Positions 1-12,000 of a DNA stretch of 64,000 nt are shown here, piece by piece. Under the pieces are notes generated by a model. The model did not search any database, was not told where the DNA came from, and worked only from the letters and a program-made list of their open reading frames with translations. Source of the stretch: Nereocystis luetkeana (lineage: Eukaryota; Sar; Phaeophyceae; Laminariales; Laminariaceae); the NCBI GenBank assembly GCA_031213475.1, contig JARUPZ010000002.1:2418001-2482000 (forward strand), in the 5' to 3' direction. Position numbers and translations under genes: made by a program. Position 1 is the first letter of the stretch, and each line of letters starts with the position of its first letter.

Positions 1-2
1 TT

Positions 3-3000
3 TTCCACTGCGGTCTGAGCGAGGAGGTGGAGTTGCCGCTGTTGGCCGAGCCTCGACTCAGCGCAGAGCAGGTGGGAGTTGCTACGTTTTTTCCCATCAC
101 GGTCTGGGCGGGGGGGGGGGGGGGGGGGCATCAAGACTTGACCCAGTTGCGTACAACTACTGTTTTTTAACACTTATTTCAAGTAGTTTTGTACCAAAAG
201 CGTGGGCGTAGTTGTGCAGGGGTTACCAGTAGTTATGAGAACGTTGGTGCACCGGTTCGTGATAACTTCTGCCGTACGAGAGTAGCAGGGTCCCAGAGAG
301 ACGTTGAGGGAGTCGCTTGGATGAACGTCGATTGAGACGTGGAGAGAGCCGTTGAGTGGGCGGCTGAGGGACCCGTGTTGTTGTTGTTGTTGTTGCTTCT
401 TTGGCATATTTCGTTGTTTCTAAAGCGGCCGTTTTCGTAAGTTCCGGGTTTTTAAGTGGCAACCTCGACCGACAAAAACGATTGCTCTGGATGCCACTGT
501 CGCCGCGCGCAGGTCGGGGGCCTATACGCCGGGGAGGAAGTTACCGCCGTGGGACAGCATGGAGACTGGCTGCACGTTCGCCTCTACGAATTCGACGAAG
601 AGGAGGAGGAAGAGGACGAGGACAAGCACGGCGACCACGATGTGAGGCGTGAGGTTCGCAACACGCTAGCGCTACGGACGCTTTGCACCCGAAACGAGTT
701 TCCCTAGGCTGCGTTTCTGTTTGTTACTTGAGGGCGTGTTGGACGTGTCTTTTAGCTGCGCGGAGTTTGCATCCACCCGACTTTTTTATTTAAATCTGAA
801 AGGGCACCTTTTTTGTTGGAGCAGATTGGGGGCGGTAGTAGCTTTCGCCCAGGTCGGAAGTTTTCCCCGTACCCTTCCGGGCTGCGGTTGTCGAAATGGA
901 CCGATGTTGTCGAGATGGACCGGTGCTAACCTTGTCGCGGAATTTCCAGGCACGGGGGAGCGAGATGACGCGGCAGGGGAAAGCGAAAAGGCTTTCCTAA
1001 TGGTCGGAAGACAGAGCTGTTGATGGTGTCGGCTCTTCTTGGGGGAAAATGACACCGCATCCACCACGGTGTATTATCTTCCACCCAGGACTCGTCTCAG
1101 GAATATCGTAGGTTGGGTTATGATTTCGCCGTGTCTGATAATCTGGAGTCCGTGCTGCCTCCCCCCCCCTCCCCCTCCCACATATCGCGCCCCTTTTACC
1201 CACTCCCGTCGATTGTCGGTCGACGTGTGTTTCGATTTTTTCTTTGAAGGACGATGACGAGAGCCAAGATGAGGATGACGAAAGTCAAGACGAGGATGAT
1301 GACGACGACGAGGATGACGACAACTGCAGTCAAGACCGAGAGGAGGGCCGCCATCACAACCACCACCAGCACTACTCTCGCGGGAACAGCGGCGGCAACA
1401 GCCGCGGCCGTGGCAGTAGCGGCAGGGGCGGCAGCAGCAGCGGCCGAAACCCACGACCTCTGGAGGGTGACAGCCACCCCTGCGAGCGGTGTAGTACGGA
1501 GCATCTGCAGGAACCGCTCGTGTGGGCGCTGCGGCGGACCGCACAGCGCGAGTTCCTACGCTTGGGGCCGTGCCCTGACTCCCCACGCGTGGGCTGGAAC
1601 GGTCTTGACATAGAGCGTTTACCCCCTCCGGTGGACCAGGCTGGTCTGCGGCCGGGCCAGGGGCAACGGGGAGAAGGGGGAGGCTTGCAGCCGCTCCCGT
1701 CCTACGAAGAAAGCAAGGAGGCTGTCGCAGCAGCGGCAGCGGCAGCCACTTCCGGCGCCACCGCTTCTTTTGTTGCGGGTACTGGAATGGAAGGCGCGGC
1801 GGCGGCGGCTGCGGTGGCTTCGTCCTCGGCCGCGCGGATTAGCGTGAACGCGGTTGCCCCACCCAACATCACCGCCATGTTTAGGATTGCGCGGCAAAAC
1901 AGGGCTAGGGGTATCGCCGGCGGATCGGCCGGGAGCGAGGCGTCTCTCGACTCGCCGGGGTCCGTTTCGGTGTATCGGGTGGCGGCAGTGGACGGCGTCC
2001 GCGTCCGGCGCTTCGCAAATCCCTTATCGGCTGAGGTTACCGTGCTCCAGAAGGGGACGGAGGTGGTCGTCTCTGAAGAGCTTCAGGATCGAAATGGTGG
2101 GGCTTGGATGCGCCTCACGGCCCCGGTGGAAGGGTGGATTGGCAAGCCGGGGAACTCGCTCGTGCATTTGTCGCGGGGTTTGTCGGGCGGGGGCAGCAGC
2201 GGCGGCGTCGCCACTGCCGGCGTTGGACGCGGAAGCGCTGGGCAGGATAGGGACGGGAGCGAAACTGGCGAGGCGGCGGAAGCGGCGTTGGCGAAGGAGC
2301 TAGAAGACTGCATGGAGGAGGAGGCTGGCACGGAACTGTACCGGAGGGATGACAGGCTCTTCGGCTCCCGTCAAGGGTGGAGTTTGCCCTCCGGAGGCGG
2401 CTCCGGGGTGGGGATGGCGAGCAGCGGCGGGGGTAGCGGCGGCGGAAGCGGCACGCGCAGAGACTCGAGCCACAGGACCGACTCCCGCGTTCCGGGGGAA
2501 CGGAGGGCGATTGTGGTTGGCCACGCGAGCGTGTCGGGCTGCTGGGCCGCGGTGGCTGGCATGTCGGCCTCGTCGGTGAAGGAGAAGCTCGCGCGCACGG
2601 CCGACACGCTCGCCGTTCTCCACTGCCGGAAGATCCTTCTGACCGTGCTGCTGCAGTGTCACAGGGAGGTCATGCGCGGGGCGGCGGTGGTGGAGGGCGG
2701 GCAGGTGGCCGCCGACGCGTTGCTGTCTCAGCGCGTCGCGGCCCTGGTCGGCGCACGGGACTCGCCGTTAACACCGTCGGGGAGCAGGGCGAGCGTGGCG
2801 GCGGCCAAAGGCGGGAATGATGCTGTCGCACCTACCCGCGCCTCCCCCGTCGCTTTGAGGACGAGGGCGGCTTCTCGGCAGTTCTCCTCGTTCCTGCAGC
2901 TCGTTCTGTTCCGCGGGTGGCGTCCTGGGTGGTGGCCCCTGTCTGATGGCAGCGCTTGGGATGAAGATGGTGACGCGGAATGCGGCGGTGGCGACGGTCA

Positions 3001-6000
3001 GGGTGGCGGCTCGTGTGGTGGCGCGATAGATGTGGCGGGTGACGAAGAGGACGAGCGTACCTGTCTCGATGATAGGGAGCCGCTCCCGGAGTGCTTCCGG
3101 TCGCTCCCGGTCGTTCTGACGCCCCTAGTCCTGTCCCTATTGAGGGCGGCAGCGGTGCAGAGAGCGCTTACGCTTTCGTCGGGGATCGAATCGACGGGGG
3201 CGGCGTCGAAATCGTCTGTCGGTTCCGCCTCCTTCGGTGGCGTCGATCGCCGAGGACTGTCGCCGCCGCCACGGTGGCAGTCGTTCGGCGCCCACGTCGA
3301 AGAGGCGATGCTGCAGTCGGTGGCGAGCCAGCTGCGACAAGCGACGCGCATCGGGCACGGCGAGCACGCGTGGGCGGACTCCGACACCGCGGAGATGAGC
3401 GACGCTCACTGCCTCCGGTACCCGCGCCTGCGGTACGTGACCTGGGCGGCGAGGATCGTCCAGGCCGGGTCCGGGTCTCCCACCGTGCCGCGCAGGATCT
3501 TCCACGCCTGGGTCACGGGCCTGCGGTCTCCGTCTCTCCCGGTGAAGCAGCAGGTGTGCGCCGAGCTCAGCCAACTGCTGGAGGAGGCCGTACAAGGGGT
3601 GGACCGCGCTTGCCTCACCGCGGCTTCCGCTGCAGCCCCTGCTGGTGGAGACGACGACGGTGGTGGTGGTGGGGATCCCGGCGTGGCGTCGTCGGACGGC
3701 GCGGATTCGATCGCGGTTGGCTTGACGCGGGCGGCAGCAGCAGCAGCGGCGGCGGCGGCGGCGGTGCGCCGCCTTAGCCAGTGCGTCAACCTCTTGCCCC
3801 TGGAGAGGCTGCGTTCGCTCGCGGAGCGGCGCATGCTGAAGGAGGGGGAAGACGAGCCTATGCTGTCCAGAGCGCTGCAGTCGATAGTGGACCTCGTCGC
3901 CTCGGCTGAGCTAGCCTCGCGGGTGCTGCGCGAGCGGCAGGCGACGGCGGAGAAAGACAACGCGCGGAAGAGGGAAGACAACGTTGCGGCCGCTGCTGCC
4001 GCTAAAGCTGCTGCCGCCGTTTCCACTACCGCCGCAGCCGCGGCTTCCTCCTCTCCCGCCGCGGACGGCGCAGCGAGCCCTACCGTGAGTACGGGTGCGG
4101 GGGAGGACGCCCAGCGCGCGGTGAGCCGCTCGGTGTTGTGCTTCCCTTCGCCCACGGCGTACGTGGCGCTGCAGGGTCGAGACCTTGAAGCGCCTTGGAC
4201 TGCTGAGTTTTGGCTCCTCAAACCAAACCGCGACGGGACCTGGGAGGACGGCGAAGAGAAAGGCGATGCCGGCCCGGCGAGCGCAGAGAGAGGGGGCAGC
4301 AATGGTGTCAGTGGGGAAGGAGAAGAAGACGGGAAAGACCGGTCGTGCCCCATCCCACGGCTTGAGGCGCCCCCGTCTCCCCGTGTTCCCCGGCGAGGCA
4401 TCCGCAAGAGCTACAGTGAGCGGCTGCCGGCCCCCCGGCCCGCGGCAACACCCATGTCCATAGCTCGGGCCGCGAGCACCCCGATATCTTCGGTGGATCT
4501 CAGCCAGCTGCCCCCGGCCGACCCCAACGACGGCGCCCCCGCGCTGTTCCGGGCACGGTCCGCGGACGCCGTCGGACAGAACGACCCGGAGGAGGAGAAG
4601 GCGATGGGGGCGGAGGGACACGGGGTGCTTAACCCTTACGAGTTTCCACCTCTGCATTCGGCCGCCTCTGCCAGGGGACGAATCGCTCGCGGGGCCGGGG
4701 TTGGGGCCGGAACGCCGTCGGAGGGCGGCGATGCGGCAGACGTGAGTGGCGAGATCCGCGGGTTCACTGCCGCGTTTGCGCCCTCCGCGGCGCCTGCGGC
4801 GCCGTCGGCAGGGCAGAAGGGCTGCCAGTCCCCGTGGGACATGCAGGCGAGCATGCGCGGCGGTGTCGGTGGCGGTGCCGGCGGCAGCGATGCGGCCGGC
4901 GCCGCCGCCGCTGACAGGAGTGCCGCGGGCAGGGGGCGGCTGGGAGGAGGAAGCGCGAGGCAAGCCGGTGTACTCTCGGACTTTGCGGAGGCTGAGGCCG
5001 AGCTGGCGCACAAGGGAGATTCGGGGGCGGAACCGCCGGAGTACTTGGCGTCCTCGCAGTCGGGGTACATCAGGATTCAGGCCGGGGGCGCAATGTGTCG
5101 GCCGGCAGAGGGTGGGCTCGGGGCCGACAGTGAGGGTTCCAAGGAGGGGGAAGAGAAGGAGCCGGCGGGGGATGACGGTCGTCCTGTGCATGAGGAGGCG
5201 TTTTGCTTGTCCATGGGCGCGAACGGCGAAAAGGGACGCGCGTTTGACTTCGTCGTGCCTACTGGGCGGTGGGTGCACCTCGCCCTCGTCGCGGCACTCT
5301 CCGCGGACTCCGAGATTACGCTCTACGCTGACGGAGTGGCCGTGGACACCATCTCCTTGCGCCTGCCGCTGCCGATGGGCTGTCTGGGGGCCGGCCCGCA
5401 CGCCCAGGAAGTGACCACGACGACCAGCGGCGGAGGATCGTTCGTGGGGCTACTCGCGCAGACGAGGTGGGGCTGTATAGATGGCTTGGCTCATGCTGTT
5501 TTTCGTTTTCGTGGATTCGTTCGGAGGTACTTTCGCATTTGCCTTGCCTTGCCTTTTTTTTCCTTTTCGTTCGTGTCTTCTCCGCTACGCAACGCTATCG
5601 CCAACCTTTTCCCCGGGTGCAAGAATGGTACTAGTGCTCTCATTGCGCTCCTGGCAGGGTACTTGTAGTGGCGGTGGAGGGTTGCGTGATGGCAACACCG
5701 TTCCTGCTCAAGTCTCGAACGTATTGCTGTTTTGTCCCGTTCTGTCCGCCCACCGCACACGCCAGAGCAACATGCCGTTCTTCTGTTGCAAAACACACCC
5801 AACCCACCCAATTTTTAATACACGCAATACGCGCCCAACGCCCATCACCTATACTCCACCCATCATAATACACCCAATAACTCTCGCCCCCCCCCCCCCC
5901 CCCCCCCCCCCCCCAACGAAAAAAACAAGGTACTGGAGGCAGGCGCGCACCGCGAGGGAAATCGCCCGAGACATGCGGCGTAACGTGTCTGGGATGAACG

Positions 6001-9000
6001 GGCTCGTGGGCCTCTGGGGCTGCGATGAGGGGCAAGGGTCCGCCCTCACCGACTGGACAGACAACCACGCCTGCTGCTTAGGTAGGGGAGGCACCGAGTG
6101 GGTCCACGTCCCCCGGGGGGTCCCAGTTGGCCCGGTGAAGGGGCATGGGAGGTGGGAGCTTCTGGCGGCGGTGGGTCTGAGGCCGGACTTCGAGTCCGAC
6201 GACCAGAGGCTGCCGGAGGGCGGGGAGGAAGGGGGGGAAGACGGCGAGATGGCTGAAGCAAACGACCAGGTAGGCTTCGGGTAGGGGGGAGGGGGGAGTC
6301 AGGCATGGCCGTAGTCGTATGACCGTAGACCCTTGTATCCCTACAATGATGGGAGGGGGAGTATAGGACCGGGGGAGGGGGGGGGGGTACTCGATAGGAG
6401 AGATGTAGTCGATCTCATGCATGGCCGTAGTCGTATGACCATAGACCCTCGCATCCATACAATGCCGGGACGGAGCATGTCGGGTTTTCACCGACCAGGC
6501 AGGCATTGCTTGCACCAAGCGCAAAGCGCCGTGAGGTGTCTGGCGAGTCGCATGAAGGGTGAGCTGCATCCTACTAAGAACCGCCTGTGAGGCGGACTTG
6601 CGTATGGATGGCAGCTTCAATGAGTTAATTTACTTTCGGGTGTAGCCACTTCCAGAGACAGCAATGGGAGTACTATGTAACTGCCTCTTGGATGCCTTAC
6701 CGTGAACACTACGTGATACGATCAATTTCCTTGTGCGGAGTAAAGGTTCTTTACCTTGTACACGTTATTTAACTCGACCAGCTGTGGGCGACCGTCATAA
6801 AAAAATGATAAAACGGTACCCTGGTTGTCTAGCTCTCACGTATTGAGCGGCATGTTTTACAGTGTCGTTGCCAACCGACGCCAACCCAACCTATATATAA
6901 TAGAGGGAGGGGGGTGTACTAATTTTCATGCATGAATGTAGTCGTAAGGCCGGGGGGGGGGGGTACTCATTTGTTGGATTCCCTAGTCGCCTGACCATTG
7001 ACCAGGTAATCCTTTCGAGACGGAGCACTGTTTCTACTCCTAAGAGAGACACCTCCAACATTCAGGCGCTCATTATGTTGTTTCTAGATATCGCATAGAA
7101 AGGTTTTGCTACTCATATCCTCTTCCTGCTTCGCTGCTTGTGGCCACCATCTATCCCCTAGGATAGCGATCGTTTTCTCGCCGCTGTCTAGTGTATCAAA
7201 CTCCTCCATGTTGCATTCGTCTATTTTCCTCATCTCCTCTTCCAACACATCCCGTTCCTCCTTGTACATTTCACATTCTCCTACTATGCGAGTTGCGCTC
7301 TTTATTGCTTTGCCACACAGGCACATCTGTGCATCTACTTCCTCCCGGCTACTTGTATACCTCTTTCTTCTTTCTGCAGGTCCAGGTTCCCTAGACAAAA
7401 TCGCAGTTTCAGCGTTTTCGCGAAGTCCCATTCGTTTTCACACCTATCCCTTCGCCTAATCCCCCGTGTATATTTAAAGTGTTGCTCCATTTCACCGTGT
7501 TCCTCAGCGCTAGCCTTTGCCTTAGTTCTGTAAGTTCTTTTATAGCCGTCTTGTACCTCCCAAAGTTCTCTGCGGACATCACGTCTTCTTGGTGTTTTTC
7601 TATATCCTTCCATACTTTTCCAACTACGCTGTCCGACCTCCCTCCAGCTATCAACTACGGCTGGCAACCTCTTTTTTGGCGTGTTCCTTACTTTGAATTG
7701 CTATTTCAAATTTCTCTTGTCTCTGTTTGTCTTGAGTGGACAGATTCCCAATTCTGCTCTTAATACTGTATTACTCGTCGTACTATACCATCTTCGTTTT
7801 TTTTTAGTTGTTGTCATCCATATTGTGTTGAACTGTTTTACGAACTTAACGTTCCCTTCCCATACGTCTCGTGCATATTCTATTGATAGCTTTGGCACTA
7901 TCACATTCATCAGGATACGTCTCTTAGGGTCATTCTTATCGGAGAGTTTTTTCCCCAAATTTTCGACTTTTTGTTCGCGCAATTTTTCAATCTTTCATAT
8001 TTTCCTGTTTTTTTCACAAATATTGGAATGTGTGACGAACTTGATATTTTTGGTTCTGAAGAATTTCACGAATAGTGACAGAACGCCTCCGTACATTGAT
8101 ACATATCTCCAATTAATTCCAAACTTTGAAAATTATGGAAAAAACGCTCTCCGATATGAATGAACCTTGGTCCTATTAATAGTGTCAAGGTGCGAGTCTG
8201 TTGGGATCACACCCATCTTGATTGCGTGTGCTTTATACCCTTTCCTATTTATTTTGCTATGTGTGTTCCACAAAACCAGTCTTTCGAGATCTCTACGCTA
8301 ATGCGCGTATACTGGCCTACGATCGGTAATTCACCTTCCTCTCGCTTCGAGCAGAAATTTACGGGATTCACCTTATCCTCGGTACACTGCGCACTTCTTT
8401 ACGTTCACCGTCACCCCCCATTTCTTGGTGTATTCTAGCGCCTTCTCTATTTGCTTCTGCAATCCTTCGGGTGTTTCTGAAGTCCCCACGAGGTCATCCG
8501 CAAATATCTATCCCGACACCGTATCTCTCCCCACCGTGACTCCCTGTTTTGCTGCTTTGACTGCATCTGTCTGGTTGTTATTACAGATCTTGAATATATT
8601 ACTTAGATGATAACGGACCGGGGAGGGGGGGGGGGGGGCATGGGGGTTTGAAGTCGTGTGTGTATGTGTGTGTTTAGTTCCTTGCGTCATTACGGTTTTG
8701 CCTTTTTCATTAGGCTATTCGACCGGAAGGCTTGAAAATGCCCGGCTGATTACCTATTGTTTGCTCGACGTAGCGTGGAGGGCCCATGCTACGATTCTAA
8801 TGCTGTGCTTCACGTTGCTGTTGTGAGGGATGCGTAATTATAAAAGTATATACCCCCGCCCCCCTCCCCCCCCGCCCCGCGCACTCTCGTGCTTTGCCTC
8901 CCGTTCACGATCGAATGACACGCCTGCGCCAGGCGGCCGGCGGTGGTTTCGGGTGGGGCAGCGAAGGGGACGGCGTGATTGAGATGACGGGGACCTTCAC

Positions 9001-12000
9001 GAGACACGCGATCGCCGGGGTGGAAGGGGTGTGGATGCGGCCGAGCACGCAAGTGGTCACCCTTCGCTTCCGCCGCACGACTGGTGCCACCCCCTGCTCC
9101 TCCTCCTCCTCCTCCTCCTCTTGCCCCTCCTTTGTAGCGGCACCGCATCGCGAAGACGCACCTGCAGCGGGCACGCCCATAGAGGGGTCTATCGACTGGC
9201 CCGAGGAGCAAGCTTCCGCCGAGTTTAATGGTCGAATCGTTATTGAGACGTCTTCCTCTTCCTCCTCGGCATCGTCGTCCGCGGGCGCCGCTAAAGACGC
9301 GGTGCTGACCCTGGAAGGGGAGGTGGGGGACGTCTTTCAGGGGGCCCCTGAGCGCGTGGGCTGGGTTGCCGGGTCGCGGATCAAGGGTACATTCTGCAGG
9401 GACGGTACCGACGGGACCATTAAGGGATCGTGGTCCGCTAAGGCCCCCGCCGTCGCGTTGGAGCCGCTCCGCCCTGGCGGCATGCGGCTTAACGTCGGCC
9501 TGCTTCCCGATCGTCTCTTGGCGGTGGAGGGGTCGGGGCCCGAGGACTCGAGGTCTGAAGACTCGAGGCCTGGTTTGAGGCAGAGGGGCTCGTCGAGCGC
9601 GTCGGCTGGCGATCCCATCATGGGCTCCTCGTGCAGGTGGGGTTTTTGGGAAGGGGGGGGTGGGTGGGGGTGGGGGCGGGGGTGGGGTTGTTTTGTGTTT
9701 TGTTTTGTGTTTTTTATATTTGGTATTTGTTTTCTTGTATTTTCCTTGTTTTGTGCCATTCGTTTTGTTTCGTTGGTTGTGTTTGTGGTTGTATTGATTG
9801 TGCTTGAAGGCGGGTTGGGCGGGAGGGCGAGCTCGTAAGTTTTTTGTTTGTTTATGTTATAACTTTTTTTTCGAGGAGGGGGTGGGGTCGAGCGAATGCG
9901 GTGTGTGTTCGTTTACCACAGGTGTGTGCCTGCTTGCGGCGTGCATGCGTGCGTGCGTGCGTGCGTGCGTGCGTGTGTCGGTTGGCTGCGCGTTGCGGGC
10001 CGGCGATGTTGTGTTGGCCCCTTGTGCTGTCACGCTTGTCCTCGGTCGCCCCCCCCCCAACCCGTTCCCCTCGCTTCCATGCGGTGGATGGAAACCCCCA
10101 CATTTTTTCCTATTTTCTTACAGATACGTCTCGGTCATGTGCGGCGGGAACGACAACGGGCTTGGCGCTACCTGCCACGGCTTCTCCGCGCTCAACATCG
10201 GCCTGCAGCCGTCGGCCGGGCCGCTCATCGCCTCGGTGGAAGTTCACTCCGAACCCCCTCCTGGCGACGCCTTCCCGGACCCGACAACACCCGAAAAAAA
10301 ACCCGAGCCGAAGCCTGCTGACGGGGAGGACGCCGTGAGCAACAACGAAGGTTCCAAGCCCAGCGCCGGCGGTGGCGGCAGCGGCAGCAGCGATGGCGGC
10401 GGTGCCGGTGATGGCGACATCGGCGTGATAGGTGCCGGTTCGGGCGAAACCTCGAGCGAAACCGTCCGAAGGCTGGTCCCCGCGGAGGCGCCGTCTGTCG
10501 CCGGACCGGGCTACACGACGGGGAAGTGGTTATGGGAGTGGCGCGTCGTGTCGTGCGGAAGCGGCGCCGGAGTGGGCGTGTGCGGTAGCGACGTTGCTGC
10601 GGTTAGCGCTGCCGGCGTGCCGTTACAAGGGGGTGGCGGGGGCGGTGGTACTGGCGGCAGGCACCGCGCGGACTTGTGGATGTACCGCTCCGATGGCCAC
10701 CTGTCCCACGGGGGAGAGTCGGCGGAACGAGTCTGTCCGGGGGGAGGGTTCGGCAGCGGGGACGTTGTCGGAGTGGAGCTGGATGCCGACGAGGGCACCG
10801 TGGCGTTCTTGAAAAATGACTGCTATGTCGGGGGGCAGTTCAGGATTGTTCGGAGGTCGGATGGCGCGAAGGCGGGTGATAGCAAAGATGGTGATAGTGA
10901 CGATGGTAAAGGCGACAAAAAATCGGACGACGGTAAAGGTGGTGGTGGCGGTACAGGTGACTGCGGGGCGCGCGGCTTGTACCCTTGCGTGTCCCTCAGC
11001 GGCAGCGGAGACGCGGTTGTCTTGCTCGGGCTGAAGGAAGGAGCCGGCGTAATCACGTACCGACCCCCGCCGAGTGATGGCGAGGGCGGCGGCGGCGACT
11101 TGCCACCAAGCGGCGAAGGAATCGCAGCGGCGATATCGGCTGCCGTGGCCACGGCCACGGCGGCAGCCGAAGCGATAGCCGCGGCGGCAGCCGCGACGGT
11201 CGGGGGCGGGGACGCTGCCGCTCTTGCTGCGGCCGAGGCTGCCGCTGCCTCTGAGAGCGCGGTTGCCAAGCCAGACAGCGAACGCCAAGTGGGCGCTGCC
11301 GCAGATGCTCTCTCGCCTGCTGAAGCGGAAGAGGCGGCGGCTACGGTGGCGGCGGTGGCGGCGGTGGCGGCGGCGGAGGCAGCGGAGGCGGCGGAGGCGG
11401 CGGAGGTGGCGGAGGCGGCTGCGGCTGCGCAGGTAGACGGGCCTGGGCAGGCCGCCGACGGCGGTGGGGATGGTGGTCATGGCTCGACCGGGAGCGACGA
11501 GTCCACAGACTCAGCGGAGTCGGCGGCAGGCGAGGGAGTTGACGCCGGTTCCGATGATGCTTCTGATGGCGCCGGCGTGGCGGCGGCCGCATCAGCAGCA
11601 GCGGCAGCGGCAGAAGAGGTAGAAGAAGCAGCAGCAGCAGAAACAGCAGCAGAACCTACGTCCGGTGGTGGCGAGGCCGATGACGAAGCACCACCGCCAG
11701 CGGATGAGACTGGGGCGGCGCCAGTCAAGGCGACGGGAGCGGCGGCAGCGGCGGTGGACGCGGTCTCACCCGCCCTGCCTGTCCCGCCCATTTACCCCTC
11801 ACACTTCCATGGAGAGTTCGTCCGTGGGCTTAAGCACGGACCGGGTGTGCTTAAACTCAGCGGCAGAGGTGGGTTGTGGAGAGGAAGGTGGTTTCAAGGA
11901 GTGCAGCACGGAGTTCATCTCTTAGTGGAGGCACCTGCCAAGAAGGGCCAGAGTGAGGAGGATGCGATGCCGACGGCGTGGGTGTTCGATCGTGGGGAGA

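Noticed and set aside
3406-5401. Long minus-strand open frames opposite exon 3 of the HECT gene
   Set aside because: They are Arg/Pro/Ser-rich shadows of a GC-rich coding exon, with no domain and no splice partners.
5885-5914. 30-base C-run as a possible retroelement tail
   Set aside because: No LINE or module tail sequence precedes it, and it lies just before the exon 4 acceptor, where C-rich tracts can simply be the pyrimidine tract.
9841-10120. Open frame through intron 5 of the HECT gene
   Set aside because: It is open only because of T/G-rich and TGCG repeats; clean GT-AG sites at 9637 and 10123 remove it in phase.
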